A stretch of 64,000 bases of DNA from an uncultured Prochlorococcus sp. (GCA_902518475.1 CABYGI010000001.1:219718-283717); one strand, 5' to 3'; counted from the stretch's first letter, positions 19,620 to 30,477 are shown. A program made the numbers and translations. The notes: generated by a model from the letters alone, not told the origin.

Positions 19620-20693
19620 ATGAAGAAATATAAGATAGTTTTATTGTCAGGGGACGGAATTGGACCAGAGATTTCAGAAGTTTCAAAAAAAGTTTTAAAA
19701 AAGCTTTCAAAAAATCATAATTTCGATATTGAGATTATTGAAGAATTATTTGGAGGGATAGCTTATGAAAAATATGGGAGTCCTGCTCCAGATAAGACAC
19801 TTGATCAATGCAAAAATAGTGATGCTGTACTTTTAGCATGTGTAGGAGATATTAAATATGACTCTCTTGCAAGAGAATTAAGGCCCGAAAGTGGATTACT
19901 AAAGTTAAGATCCGCCCTAAACCTTTTCGCAAATATCAGGCCTGTCAAAATAAGAAAATCTCTACTAGATGCAAGTACATTAAAAAAAGAAATCGTTGAG
20001 CATGTAGATCTTATTGTTGTAAGAGAATTAATAGGGGGAATTTATTTTGGAAAACCAAGAGGACATATAACAAATACAAAAATCCCAAAAGCTTTCAATA
20101 CGATGGTTTATGATTCGGCCGAGATAGAGAGAATAACAGAAATAGCAATAAAAATTGCTAACCAAAGAAATAAAAAAATATGTTCTGTTGATAAATCAAA
20201 CGTTCTTGAGGTTAGTCAATTGTGGAGAGATACAGTTTTAAATATCACCTCAAAGGATAAAAATATATCTCTAAGCAATATGTACGTTGATAATGCAGCA
20301 ATGCAATTAGTTAGAGATCCTGGTCAATTTGATGTAATTTTAACAAGTAATTTATTTGGAGATATTTTAAGCGACTTAGCCGCAATGTTAACTGGTTCTA
20401 TTGGTATGCTTCCTTCTGCTTCTCTAAACAATGATGGGCCAGGAATTTTTGAACCGGTTCATGGTTCAGCTCCTGATATAGCTGGTAAAAACATAGCGAA
20501 TCCTATTGCAATGCTTTTATCTGCTTCCATGATGTTAAAAATTGGATTAAATGAAGAAGACGCTGCAGAAAATTTAGAAACTGCCATTGATAAAGTTTTA
20601 TCAAAAGGATTTAGAACAGCCGATTTAGCTGATGGGTCTTCCGAAGTATTATCTTGCAGTGGAATCGGAGATAAAATAATGGATGAAATTTAA
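19620..20693 (+). CDS. leuB: 3-isopropylmalate dehydrogenase
   Basis: LLSGDGIGPEI; LVVRELIGGIYFGKPRG; TSNLFGDILSD; EPVHGSAPDIAGK. Confidence 0.97.
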   Translation: MKKYKIVLLSGDGIGPEISEVSKKVLKKLSKNHNFDIEIIEELFGGIAYEKYGSPAPDKTLDQCKNSDAVLLACVGDIKYDSLARELRPESGLLKLRSALNLFANIRPVKIRKSLLDASTLKKEIVEHVDLIVVRELIGGIYFGKPRGHITNTKIPKAFNTMVYDSAEIERITEIAIKIANQRNKKICSVDKSNVLEVSQLWRDTVLNITSKDKNISLSNMYVDNAAMQLVRDPGQFDVILTSNLFGDILSDLAAMLTGSIGMLPSASLNNDGPGIFEPVHGSAPDIAGKNIANPIAMLLSASMMLKIGLNEEDAAENLETAIDKVLSKGFRTADLADGSSEVLSCSGIGDKIMDEI

Positions 20694-20782
20694 AAAAAAA
20701 TTAATAAATAAAAAAATATTTTTAAGTAAAACATAAAGTTGGCATATGACCTGTCAGAATCATTAGATATTGTTTTTAAAAA

Positions 20783-21679
20783 ATGTCAAAACGTCATCCA
20801 GTAGTTGCTGTAACAGGATCTTCAGGAGCAGGAACAAGTACAGTAAAAAGAGCCTTTGAGCATATTTTTGCCAGAGAAGATATTGTTCCCGCAGTTGTAG
20901 AAGGTGATAGTTACCACAGATTTGAAAGAATGCCTATGAAAAAAGCGATGGCAGACGCTCTTTCAAAAGGTGAAAATTTCTCTCATTTTGGTCCCGAGGC
21001 TAATCTTTTTGACAAATTAGAAGAACTTTTTAAAATCTATGGTGAAACTGGAGGAGGAAAAAAAAGATATTATCTACATAGTCTTGAAGAAGCAGAAGAA
21101 CATAATACAAGACTTGGGACATCCCTAGAACCTGGGCAATTTACTCCATGGGAAGATATTCCTGAGGGAACAGACGTACTTTTTTATGAAGGTTTGCATG
21201 GCGGGGTAGAAGGTGATGGATACAATGTGGCATCCTATGCTGATTTACTTGTTGGCGTTGTTCCGATAACAAATTTAGAGTGGATTCAAAAAATTCATAG
21301 AGATAACGCAGAAAGAGGTTACTCAGCGGAAACCATTGTGGATACGATATTGAGAAGAATGCCTGATTATATAAATCACATCTGCCCACAATTCAGCAAA
21401 ACTGATATTAATTTCCAAAGAATTCCCACAATTGACACTTCAAATCCTTTCATATGCAGAAATATCCCAACTCCTGATGAGAGCTTTGTGATCATACATT
21501 TCAGAAAAGGTGCAAGAGAGAAATGGGGTATTGATTTTCAATACTTGCTTGGAATGATTAACGACTCATTCATGTCAAGTCCAACAAGTATCGTTGTAAA
21601 TGGTGGAAAAATGGGATTCGCAATGGAACTAATTCTCACTCCAATAATTCATAAAATGATTGAGGAGAAAAATAAATAA
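20783..21679 (+). CDS. prk: phosphoribulokinase
   Basis: GSSGAGTSTVKRAFEHIF; VEGDSYHRFER; FYEGLHGG. Confidence 0.97.
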   Translation: MSKRHPVVAVTGSSGAGTSTVKRAFEHIFAREDIVPAVVEGDSYHRFERMPMKKAMADALSKGENFSHFGPEANLFDKLEELFKIYGETGGGKKRYYLHSLEEAEEHNTRLGTSLEPGQFTPWEDIPEGTDVLFYEGLHGGVEGDGYNVASYADLLVGVVPITNLEWIQKIHRDNAERGYSAETIVDTILRRMPDYINHICPQFSKTDINFQRIPTIDTSNPFICRNIPTPDESFVIIHFRKGAREKWGIDFQYLLGMINDSFMSSPTSIVVNGGKMGFAMELILTPIIHKMIEEKNK

Positions 21680-21721
21680 TAATTAGTTTTCGATTATCAA
21701 CTCATATCATTATTTTTTAAC

Positions 21722-21758
21722 TTTGAGAAGTTTTTAATCTAGAGGATCTCAAATTTTT
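21722..21758 (+). terminator. possible weak intrinsic terminator after prk
   Basis: Perfect 7-bp inverted repeat TTTGAGA/TCTCAAA, 18-nt loop, then TTTTT; low GC stem. Confidence 0.3.
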
Positions 21759-21818
21759 ATATATCTTTCTTGATAAAAGTACCTTACTTAGATTTAAATA
21801 GAAAAAACAGGAAAAGTT

Positions 21819-22700
21819 GTGTCATTAATCGACTGGTTTGCCGCAAGGCGTAAAGATCAATTTGTTGGGAAAGTTTCCCAAGATACTGACGAAGGAGATG
21901 GTTTGTGGGTTAAATGTTCAGAGTGTTCGCAAGTAGCCTATAGAAAAGACCTAATTTCAAATTTCAATGTTTGTAGTAATTGTGGACACCACAATAGGAT
22001 TAATAGCGATGAAAGGATAAATATAATTGCTGATAAAAATTCATTCAAAGAATTTGATAGTTCACTAAGTCCTACAGATCCTTTGGGTTTTAAAGATAGA
22101 AGAGCGTATGCTGATCGAATTAAAGAAAGTCAAGCAGGTACAGGTTTAAGAGATGGAGTCGTAACAGGTATCTGTTCTGTGAACTCAATGCCTTTAGCAT
22201 TAGCTGTTATGGATTTTAGATTTATGGGAGGATCAATGGGTTCAGTAGTTGGTGAAAAAATTACAAGGATAATTGAGAGAGCGACTTTGGAAAATTTTCC
22301 AATTCTTATTGTTTGCGCATCAGGAGGAGCGAGGATGCAAGAAGGTATGTTAAGTCTCATGCAAATGGCAAAAATATCTGGAGCACTAAAAAAACATAAA
22401 GAGAAAAATCTTCTATATATGCCCTTGTTAACTCATCCAACTACTGGAGGGGTAACAGCCAGCTTTGCGATGTTAGGTGATTTAATTTTGGCGGAACCTA
22501 AAGCACTTATTGGATTTGCTGGAAGAAGGGTTATAGAACAAACATTAAAAGAAAAATTACCCGATAATTTTCAAACAGCTGAATATCTACTTGAGCATGG
22601 TTTTGTTGATGTAATAGTAAAAAGGAAAGATCTCAAGGATACGCTGACAAAAATTTTAAAAATTCATGGTGTAAAAGAACTTGCAGAAGCAAATATATAA
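21819..22700 (+). CDS. accD: acetyl-CoA carboxylase carboxyltransferase beta subunit (GTG start)
   Basis: Zinc finger [41 protein letters not shown]. Confidence 0.97.
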   Translation: MSLIDWFAARRKDQFVGKVSQDTDEGDGLWVKCSECSQVAYRKDLISNFNVCSNCGHHNRINSDERINIIADKNSFKEFDSSLSPTDPLGFKDRRAYADRIKESQAGTGLRDGVVTGICSVNSMPLALAVMDFRFMGGSMGSVVGEKITRIIERATLENFPILIVCASGGARMQEGMLSLMQMAKISGALKKHKEKNLLYMPLLTHPTTGGVTASFAMLGDLILAEPKALIGFAGRRVIEQTLKEKLPDNFQTAEYLLEHGFVDVIVKRKDLKDTLTKILKIHGVKELAEANI

Positions 22701-22701
22701 A

Positions 22702-23094
22702 ATGAGAATAATTTCTAATTTATTTTATTTTTCTTTAAGCCTTCTACTCTTTATTTTTAACTTTGCCTCATATTCATATGGGATAGGAAATGTTGACTGG
22801 GTCCTACTAAAAGAGAATGATGATGGGAAAGAATGGCTTGATAAAGGGAGTATTAAGTCGCTCCCAAATGGTGAAATAAGTGTATTAACAAAGTTCTTAA
22901 AGAATCCAACTAATTCTAATGATGATGGAGAGTTATCACTTTATGTAATGAGAATTAATTGCAATGAAAAAAAGTTCAAAGATACATCAATTAATGGAAT
23001 TCCTCAATTCAATTCAAAATGGCAAACTTCTAATAATGATGAACTTATAGATGTTGTTATTGAAAATAGCTGTTCAGAGTTTACTAATGAATAA
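22702..23094 (+). CDS. secreted hypothetical protein (ATG at 22702 preferred over the track start at 22681)
   Basis: Signal-like N-terminus; VDWVLLKENDDGKEWLDKGSI. Confidence 0.65.
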   Translation: MRIISNLFYFSLSLLLFIFNFASYSYGIGNVDWVLLKENDDGKEWLDKGSIKSLPNGEISVLTKFLKNPTNSNDDGELSLYVMRINCNEKKFKDTSINGIPQFNSKWQTSNNDELIDVVIENSCSEFTNE

Positions 23095-23096
23095 GA

Positions 23097-24194
23097 ATGA
23101 AGACTAAAAATAAAAAATTAAAAATAGCAATTGCTGGACTAGGCTTTGGGAAAAAAGTTCATTTAGAGGCATTAAAAGATTCTGATCACTTAACTCCTGT
23201 AGCAATTTATCATTACGAGAAAAAGCAAAAATCGATAATAGAAAAAGAAACGGGCTTAGATTTTTTTCATAATTGGGAAGACTTAGTTAAATCTCCAAAA
23301 ATTGATGGAATTATTATTGCCACTCCTCCTGAATCAAGATTTAAGTTAGCAAAACAAGCTCTAGAGAATAATAAAAATTTGCTCCTAGAAAAACCCGTTT
23401 CAATATCCTCCTCAGAAATTGAAGAGCTTCAGAGAATATCTTTAATTAATAATTTAAGCGTATGTGTTGATTTTGAATATAGAGCAGTACCTCTTTTCCT
23501 TCAGACAAAAAAACTTATTGATGAAAATATTTTAGGAGAAATATATTTAATCAAATTAGATTGGTTAATGGGCAGTAGATCCGACCCCAAAAGATCCTGG
23601 AATTGGTATTCATTGGAAGAAAAAGGTGGAGGAGTTATTGGCGCTTTAGGTACTCATGCATTCGATATGTTGAATTGGTTTTTTGGAGAAGCAATAAACG
23701 TGTCTGGCAAGTTAGCAACATCAATAAAAAAAAGACCTTTACCTAATTCATCTGATTTAAATGATGTTACGAGTGAAGATGTATGTTTAGCCAATATAGA
23801 AATATCAAACCACAGCTCGAATCTTATTCCATGTCAGGTATCTTTATCATCAATTTCTAAAAATAGTAGAGGATTTAGTTTAGAAATATATGGAAGCGAA
23901 GGTTCACTAATTCTTAAAAGCGAAAACCAAAAAGATTATGTACATGGTTTTAATTTGAAATATTCAAACAACCAAAATAAAATACAAAACCTAACTGCAG
24001 ATTCAAGTTTTAATTTTGAAAAAACATGGACTGATGGGAGAATAGCTCCAGTTTTGAGAATTCAAAATTTATGGGCCCAGAGTATAATGAATGGAACACC
24101 CGTAATCCCAGGCTTATGCGAAGGACTTGCTAGTCATAAAGTTTGCGAAGCCATAAGAGAATCTTCCAAAAGTGGATTGAGTATCAAAATTTAA
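23097..24194 (+). CDS. Gfo/Idh/MocA family oxidoreductase
   Basis: IAGLGFGKKVH; LLEKPVS; GTHAFDMLNWFFGE. Confidence 0.9.
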   Translation: MKTKNKKLKIAIAGLGFGKKVHLEALKDSDHLTPVAIYHYEKKQKSIIEKETGLDFFHNWEDLVKSPKIDGIIIATPPESRFKLAKQALENNKNLLLEKPVSISSSEIEELQRISLINNLSVCVDFEYRAVPLFLQTKKLIDENILGEIYLIKLDWLMGSRSDPKRSWNWYSLEEKGGGVIGALGTHAFDMLNWFFGEAINVSGKLATSIKKRPLPNSSDLNDVTSEDVCLANIEISNHSSNLIPCQVSLSSISKNSRGFSLEIYGSEGSLILKSENQKDYVHGFNLKYSNNQNKIQNLTADSSFNFEKTWTDGRIAPVLRIQNLWAQSIMNGTPVIPGLCEGLASHKVCEAIRESSKSGLSIKI

Positions 24195-24297
24195 GGCTAT
24201 ACATTTATAAGTAGCAATTATCACTCGATAAAGTATTGGATTGATTTTATTTTTTTTTCAAATTCTGGAAAAATCAATTGAACTGAATTATTAAAGA

Positions 24298-25365
24298 ATG
24301 GCTTTAAATTATTACAAAAATGAGCTTAAAGAAAATGCTCAATTACTAGCTTCTAAAGGAAAAGGAATATTAGCGGTAGATGAATCCACTAAAACAGTAG
24401 GTAAAAGACTCGCTGGAATTGGCGTTGAGAATACTGAAGACAATAGGAAGGCATATAGAGGAATGCTTTTTACTACAGAAGGACTTGGCAAATATATAAG
24501 TGGAGCAATCCTCTTCGAAGAAACTCTTTATCAGAATCACCAAGATGGCGAGTCAATGGTTAAGAAACTAAATGATTTAGGTATTATTCCAGGTATTGAG
24601 GTCGATAAGGGCCTAAATCCACTTCCAGGAGGAGGAGATGTAGAAACTTTTTGCTCTGGCCTAGATGGGTTAGTTGAAAGAGCCGCAAAATATTATGAAC
24701 AAGGTGCCAGATTTGCAAAGTGGAGAGCAGTTCTGCAAATTACAAATGATGGTTGTCCTTCAAAACTATCAATTCAAGAGAATGCTTGGGGATTAGCAAG
24801 GTATGCAAGATCAGTTCAAGAATCTGGGTTAGTACCAATTATTGAACCTGAAATCTTAATGGACGGGGACCATACTATTGAAAAAACTGCTGAAGTTCAA
24901 GAAGAGGTAATAAAGCAGGTTTATAGTGCCTGTCAAGCAAATGGAGTTTTTCTAGAAGGCACTCTATTAAAACCTTCTATGACTGTTAATGGAGCAGATT
25001 GTCCAACAAAGGCTGATCCTATAAAGGTTGCTGAAATGACAATTAGAACTATGGAAAGATGCGTTCCTGCATCTGTTCCTGGAATAGTTTTCTTATCAGG
25101 AGGGTTAAGCGAAGAAGCTGCTTCTGTTTATCTAAATAATATGAACACTCTTTACAGGAAAGCTTTATGGAATGTTTCATTCTCCTACGGAAGAGCATTA
25201 CAGCACTCATGCTTAAAGGCTTGGAAAGGAAGTGACGTTGAAGGGGGGCAAAAAGCATTAATAGCAAGAGCTCAGGCAAACTCTGAAGCTTCAAAAGGTG
25301 CCTATGTAGCAGGATCTCAACCCTCATCTGATGAGCAATTGTTTGTGGCAGGCTATACTAACTAA
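24298..25365 (+). CDS. class I fructose-bisphosphate aldolase
   Basis: GKGILAVDESTKTVGKRL; FLEGTLLKPSM; VFLSGGLSEEAA; SYGRALQ. Confidence 0.95.
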   Translation: MALNYYKNELKENAQLLASKGKGILAVDESTKTVGKRLAGIGVENTEDNRKAYRGMLFTTEGLGKYISGAILFEETLYQNHQDGESMVKKLNDLGIIPGIEVDKGLNPLPGGGDVETFCSGLDGLVERAAKYYEQGARFAKWRAVLQITNDGCPSKLSIQENAWGLARYARSVQESGLVPIIEPEILMDGDHTIEKTAEVQEEVIKQVYSACQANGVFLEGTLLKPSMTVNGADCPTKADPIKVAEMTIRTMERCVPASVPGIVFLSGGLSEEAASVYLNNMNTLYRKALWNVSFSYGRALQHSCLKAWKGSDVEGGQKALIARAQANSEASKGAYVAGSQPSSDEQLFVAGYTN

Positions 25366-25514
25366 CTAGTAAAAATCCTAAAAATATACTCTGGGTCATA
25401 AAAATAGTTTCTTTAATTTAGTATTTTGTATATCTAATAACGTGACATTTGATACCTCTTTATACTAAACTCTCGGAAACATATGCTTTATATAGCATTT
25501 AACTTATTTTAATT

Positions 25515-26588
25515 ATGGCCCTCGTTCCACTAAGACTACTTTTAGATCACGCTGCTGAAAATGGTTACGGTATTCCAGCTTTCAATGTTAATAACCTTGA
25601 ACAAGTTCAAGCAATCATGGAAGCAGCATATGAAACTGATAGTCCTGTAATCCTCCAAGCTTCAAGAGGGGCAAGAAATTATGCAGGAGAAATTTTCTTA
25701 CGTCATTTAATCCTTGCCGCTACAGAAACATATCCAAATATTCCAGTGGTAATGCACCAAGACCATGGTAATGAGCCATCAACATGCTATTCAGCAGCAA
25801 TAAATGGTTTCACATCAGTAATGATGGATGGTTCTCTAGAGGCAGATGCAAAAACACCTGCTAGTTACGAATACAATGTCGAAGTTACTAAAAAAGTTGT
25901 AGATTTTGCTCATTCAGTTGGAGTTAGTGTTGAAGGAGAGTTGGGTTGCTTAGGTTCATTAGAAACAGGAAAAGGTGAAGCAGAAGATGGTCATGGTTTT
26001 GAAGGTGAACTTTCTACTGACATGCTTTTGACTGATCCTGAAGAAGCAGCAGATTTTGTCGCTAAAACAAAAGTTGATGCATTAGCAATCGCTATAGGTA
26101 CAAGTCATGGTGCTTATAAATTTACAAGAAAACCTACTGGAGAAGTTCTTGCAATAAGCAGAATTGCTGAAATTCATAAAGCACTTCCAAATACCCATCT
26201 TGTAATGCATGGATCTAGTTCAGTTCCTCAAGAATGGTTGGATATCATTAACAAATATGGCGGTGAAATTCCTCAAACTTATGGTGTTCCTGTTGAAGAA
26301 ATTCAAGAGGGAATAAGAAATGGAGTTAGGAAAGTCAACATTGATACTGATAACAGACTTGCTTTTACTGCCGCGGTTAGAGAGGCAGCATTTGCTGATA
26401 AGGCAAACTTCGACCCAAGACATTTCAACAAGCCTGCTAGAAAATACATGAAGCAAGTTTGTCTTGATAGATACAAGCAGTTCTGGTGCGAAGGTCAAGC
26501 AAGTAAGATCAAGCAAAACAGCACTAATTATTTTGCTGATCTTTACGCAAAAGGTGAATTGGATCCAAAAGTAAAAGCTATTGTTTAA
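25515..26588 (+). CDS. fbaA: class II fructose-bisphosphate aldolase
   Basis: [50 protein letters not shown]. Confidence 0.97.
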   Translation: MALVPLRLLLDHAAENGYGIPAFNVNNLEQVQAIMEAAYETDSPVILQASRGARNYAGEIFLRHLILAATETYPNIPVVMHQDHGNEPSTCYSAAINGFTSVMMDGSLEADAKTPASYEYNVEVTKKVVDFAHSVGVSVEGELGCLGSLETGKGEAEDGHGFEGELSTDMLLTDPEEAADFVAKTKVDALAIAIGTSHGAYKFTRKPTGEVLAISRIAEIHKALPNTHLVMHGSSSVPQEWLDIINKYGGEIPQTYGVPVEEIQEGIRNGVRKVNIDTDNRLAFTAAVREAAFADKANFDPRHFNKPARKYMKQVCLDRYKQFWCEGQASKIKQNSTNYFADLYAKGELDPKVKAIV

Positions 26589-26616
26589 TTTCTTCCGAAA
26601 TTAAATAAAAAAAAGG

Positions 26617-26640
26617 CCTCCAAAATTGGAGGTTTTTTTA
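26617..26640. terminator. bidirectional intrinsic terminator between fbaA and purQ
   Basis: CCTCCAA-AA-TTGGAGG perfect 7-bp stem flanked by A-run and T-run, between convergent genes. Confidence 0.85.
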
Positions 26641-27303
26641 TTTCAATATTAATGATTTTAATGTAAAGAGACCATCAGTCCCACCAATTGTCTCGTCGCA
26701 TGCTCGCTCTGGATGAGGCATTAAACCTAGAACATTTCCCCTCTCATTGGTTATGCCTGCTATATCGAATGAGGATCCATTAGGATTATTTTTATATCTC
26801 AAAGCGATCAATTCATTATCTACAAGTTTTTTTAAAGTATCAGAATCACAATGATATCTTCCTTCCCCATGCGCTATTGGCAACTTAATAGTTTGTTTTT
26901 CATCTCCATTATTAAACCAACCTCCTTTTGAAGAAATGATATCAAGTTCAACATCATCACAGATGAAATTAAGATTTTTATTTGCAGTAAGGGCACCAGG
27001 TAAAAAGCCTGATTCTGTCAAAATTTGAAACCCATTACAAATTCCTAAAACTCTTTTTCCGCTTTTAACAAACTCATCCAAGGCATTTATTAATGGAGAG
27101 AATCTTGCAATTGCGCCGCATCTTAAATAGTCACCATAGCTAAATCCTCCAGGTAAAACTATTGCATCTACATCGCTTAAATCTGAAGACTCATGCCACA
27201 AGTATTTTGTTCTAATGTCTAAACAACCTTCCAATGCCCATGAAACATCACGATCACAATTAGAACCAGGAAAGACAACAATACCTACAGTAAAATTATC
27301 CAT
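26638..27303 (-). CDS. purQ: phosphoribosylformylglycinamidine synthase, glutaminase subunit
   Basis: [44 protein letters not shown]. Confidence 0.97.
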   Translation of the reverse strand: MDNFTVGIVVFPGSNCDRDVSWALEGCLDIRTKYLWHESSDLSDVDAIVLPGGFSYGDYLRCGAIARFSPLINALDEFVKSGKRVLGICNGFQILTESGFLPGALTANKNLNFICDDVELDIISSKGGWFNNGDEKQTIKLPIAHGEGRYHCDSDTLKKLVDNELIALRYKNNPNGSSFDIAGITNERGNVLGLMPHPERACDETIGGTDGLFTLKSLILK

Positions 27304-27304
27304 C

Positions 27305-27559
27305 TTATAATTTTTCTAGCGAATACTCATAATCTTCAATAACAGTATTTGCGAATAACCTATCACACAATAAATCAATTTTTTCTCTTACCTCGTTTTC
27401 ACCATTACCTTCTATTTTTACCTCAATCATTTTTCCTATACGTAATGATCTTATCCCCTCTGCTCCAAGTTTTACAGAGGCAGATTTGGTAGCTTCCCCT
27501 GCTGGATCTAAAACTGAGGGTCTTAGTCTTACAAAAACTTTTACTGCAAATTGGTCCAA
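27305..27559 (-). CDS. purS: phosphoribosylformylglycinamidine synthase subunit PurS
   Basis: [21 protein letters not shown]; adjacent to purQ. Confidence 0.95.
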   Translation of the reverse strand: MDQFAVKVFVRLRPSVLDPAGEATKSASVKLGAEGIRSLRIGKMIEVKIEGNGENEVREKIDLLCDRLFANTVIEDYEYSLEKL

Positions 27560-27656
27560 TTAAAAATTAATTTCTACTAGAAGATTAGTTTAAATTTTAA
27601 TAAAAAGTACTATTGATTAATAAACAAATATTTTTACCATAAGGTTCTCTGAGTTA

Positions 27657-27821
27657 TTAAATGTTTATGTAGCCTCTACCAAAACAAACTAAGCAAGTTC
27701 TTCTTGAATTTTCATGAGTTTTAAAATTTCCTGCTCCTCCACATTTTGAACATTTTATTTTATCAATTGATGTAACTTCGTCAGAGATTATTGGTTTTAA
27801 TACAATTTTTGAATTTTCCAT
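27657..27821 (-). CDS. 54-aa DnaJ-type zinc-finger protein MENSKIVLKPIISDEVTSIDKIKCSKCGGAGNFKTHENSRRTCLVCFGRGYINI
   Basis: Read manually; two CxxCxGxG motifs; below the ORF-track length cutoff. Confidence 0.75.
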   Translation of the reverse strand: MENSKIVLKPIISDEVTSIDKIKCSKCGGAGNFKTHENSRRTCLVCFGRGYINI

Positions 27822-27866
27822 CTTGGGCTGTCTACTGTTTTAGTATCCCGACAGCTAACTATAATG

Positions 27867-28937
27867 TCAAATTGCTATTTTTGGTTCACTTAAAATATTA
27901 AATTTCTCTTTAATTTTTCTATTGAAAGTTTTTATAGATTTTTCATCAAAGGAAATTATTACTAATTCAAGCCCAGCATTATCATTTGGTCTCCAACAAT
28001 TGTCTGGAGCTTCTTCAAACCAAGTATTAATTTTCTTTCCAACAATTTGTATTTGTAAAGGCAATGATTTATTTGGTATCCAAATACGACCTTTTATTCG
28101 AAGAATGTTTAATTCATCCAAGATTTTTGACATCTCTTTTTCAAAGTCATTTTTTTCAAGGAAATAATTTGATTTAATTGAATCTGATACAAGCTCTACA
28201 TGATTATGGTCATGTTCTTCAGTTAAAAATTCTTTATAAGTCTCTTTTTTAAAATTAAGATCAAATATATAATTTAAATCAATTTTACCATTCTTGGATT
28301 TAAGGACTGGTGTAGATGAGTTAAGACTTCCCTGGATTTTATTTTTTACAAAATCAAACTGATGATCATATAAGATATCAGATCTAGAGACTAAAACGAT
28401 ATCAGAGACTTCAAGTTGTTCCTCAAAAAGTTCTTCAATAGAGGCGTTGTGATCAATTCTATCTGTATCATTATATTGCTTTGTTATTTTATTTAGATCA
28501 TTAATTGGTGAACCATTAAGCATTGATTCTCCATTAACGATACCAACAACAACATCAAGGTAGATGGAAGACCTAATCTCAGGCCAGTTAAGTGCTTGAA
28601 TTAGTGGAATTGGTAGTGCTAAGCCACTTGTTTCGATAATTATTGATTCGATAGGCGGATTAAATTCTAGGAGAGCTTTTATTGATGGAACAAAATCATC
28701 TTGAACAGTACAACATAAACATCCATTGTTTAATTCGATAACGCAATCATCATCAGATTTATCACATTTATCACAACTTTTAATCAAATCACCATCAATT
28801 CCAACATCACCAAATTCATTAATTATTAAACCAAATTTTTTATTACTCTTTTTTAATAGATATCTTAGAAAAGTTGTTTTACCTGAACCAAGAAATCCCG
28901 AAACTACTATGACTGGTATTTTTTTTTTCATCTTCAA
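27867..28937 (-). CDS. CobW/COG0523 family GTPase (metallochaperone-like)
   Basis: VSGFLGSGKTTFLRYLL; NNGCLCCTVQDD; HDHNH loop. Confidence 0.93.
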   Translation of the reverse strand: MKMKKKIPVIVVSGFLGSGKTTFLRYLLKKSNKKFGLIINEFGDVGIDGDLIKSCDKCDKSDDDCVIELNNGCLCCTVQDDFVPSIKALLEFNPPIESIIIETSGLALPIPLIQALNWPEIRSSIYLDVVVGIVNGESMLNGSPINDLNKITKQYNDTDRIDHNASIEELFEEQLEVSDIVLVSRSDILYDHQFDFVKNKIQGSLNSSTPVLKSKNGKIDLNYIFDLNFKKETYKEFLTEEHDHNHVELVSDSIKSNYFLEKNDFEKEMSKILDELNILRIKGRIWIPNKSLPLQIQIVGKKINTWFEEAPDNCWRPNDNAGLELVIISFDEKSIKTFNRKIKEKFNILSEPKIAI

Positions 28938-28940
28938 TGA

Positions 28941-29453
28941 TTAACAACCTAAGCTATATTCTGTACTCTCTCCTGTAGAACTATTTGTGCCATTAGCAAT
29001 CGCACATAATTGTTTTTGTTGTGTACGACTAAGAACAGCATCAGTAAAATCTGCACCATCTATTTTTGCTCCTTCAAAATTACTCTCCATTAATAGAGCA
29101 TTTGTAAAATTAACATCCGAAAGATCTGCATCTGTAAAGTCTGTTGCATAAGCTAGTGCATCTCTTAAATTAGCTCCAGTAAACTTTGAGTTTTGCAATT
29201 TACTATTATTGAATACCGCGCCTTCTAAATTACTATCACTGAAATTAAACCCATTCAAATCAAACTTAACGTATTCGTTACCGCTTAAGTCTTGACCATG
29301 CATATCTGGCTCTAAATTAAGGTCTTGCTGGTTTCTAATCTCAGGAGGTCTTTTAGCCCATGCAGAATGTACAGAATTAAAAAATAAAATCCCAACGAAT
29401 AACAAAGAAATTAATGCATTCTTTAGTGAGGGGAAAACAATTGATTTAATCAT
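28941..29453 (-). CDS. secreted/lumenal pentapeptide-repeat protein
   Basis: A(N/D)LxF repeats FSDSNLEGAVFNNSKLQNSKFTGANLRDALAYATDFTDADLSDVNFTNA; signal-like N-term. Confidence 0.9.
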   Translation of the reverse strand: MIKSIVFPSLKNALISLLFVGILFFNSVHSAWAKRPPEIRNQQDLNLEPDMHGQDLSGNEYVKFDLNGFNFSDSNLEGAVFNNSKLQNSKFTGANLRDALAYATDFTDADLSDVNFTNALLMESNFEGAKIDGADFTDAVLSRTQQKQLCAIANGTNSSTGESTEYSLGC

Positions 29454-29516
29454 AATAAGACTGTATTTTAGAACTTAAGTATTTAAAGTTTGTAAGAGTA
29501 TCTTAAAGGAAAATAT

Positions 29517-30134
29517 ATGTCAATGTCACTAAAGGTTATTGTTCCTCCTCATCCATTAATAAAACATTGGCTTTCAATATTGCGAGAAAAAAATACTCCA
29601 AATATTTTGTACTCAACAGGATATGAGCAATTAGGGAAATGGCTTACATATGAAGCATTACGTAATTGGCTGCCATATAAAAAAGAAATAGTAAATACTG
29701 ACAACGGAGACGCAGATGGATTTTTTATTAATAATGATTATCCAATAAAAGTGCTCGCAATGCTGCCCGAAGGGTTATCTCTTTGGTTTGGATCTAAAGA
29801 AGTAATTCCTAATTCCACCCTCTCATTAGGAAAACTTCCTAAAACTATTGAATCAAATGAAGGAGTAATATTTTATTCAGAACAAATAACAACAAAATCA
29901 GCAACATTAGATACTTTAATAAAATTAAAGGAATTAGGTGTTGATTCAAATAGGATTCTTTTAATAACTGCTATTTGCTCAAATAAAGGGTTAAATGAAA
30001 TTGCGAAATTACTCCCTAATCAGGTAATTTACACTTCTTGCATAGATGAGGAAGACGAAAAAACAGGATTATTAGTACCGGGTATTGGGAATCCTCTATC
30101 GCGTTTAAGTACTATATTTCAAGATAAGAACTAA
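29517..30134 (+). CDS. uracil phosphoribosyltransferase-family protein, motifs divergent
   Basis: PPHPLIKHWLSILREKNTP, EQLGKWLTYEAL; PRPP-loop region divergent (see findings). Confidence 0.75.
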   Translation: MSMSLKVIVPPHPLIKHWLSILREKNTPNILYSTGYEQLGKWLTYEALRNWLPYKKEIVNTDNGDADGFFINNDYPIKVLAMLPEGLSLWFGSKEVIPNSTLSLGKLPKTIESNEGVIFYSEQITTKSATLDTLIKLKELGVDSNRILLITAICSNKGLNEIAKLLPNQVIYTSCIDEEDEKTGLLVPGIGNPLSRLSTIFQDKN

Positions 30135-30163
30135 TATAGAATATATGAGTAAATATTTAACCA

Positions 30164-30454
30164 ATGTCTGAATACAGAGATTCGTCTTCAAATAATCTTT
30201 TATCATTAATAAGCGGTGCTTTTATTGGAGCAGCAGGTCTAGCTTGGTGGTTAATATCCGAAGCGGACAAAAGAAAGGAGGAAAAAAAACAAAAAGCAAT
30301 GATGTATTCCTCCAGAATTCAAGACGGCTCAGAAGCGATTGACTCAAATGAAAATAAAAATGAAGTTGAAGGAGAGAATCTGGAGAAGAAAGTTGAGCAA
30401 CTTAATTCTGCAATTGCTGATGTGAGGAAGCAACTTGAAGAGTTGGGGCAATAG
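30164..30454 (+). CDS. small TM/coiled-coil protein
   Basis: SGAFIGAAGLAWWLI then charged coiled coil EKKVEQLNSAIADVRKQLEEL. Confidence 0.65.
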   Translation: MSEYRDSSSNNLLSLISGAFIGAAGLAWWLISEADKRKEEKKQKAMMYSSRIQDGSEAIDSNENKNEVEGENLEKKVEQLNSAIADVRKQLEELGQ

Positions 30455-30477
30455 AATAAAAAAGGTTCTCAAATAAT

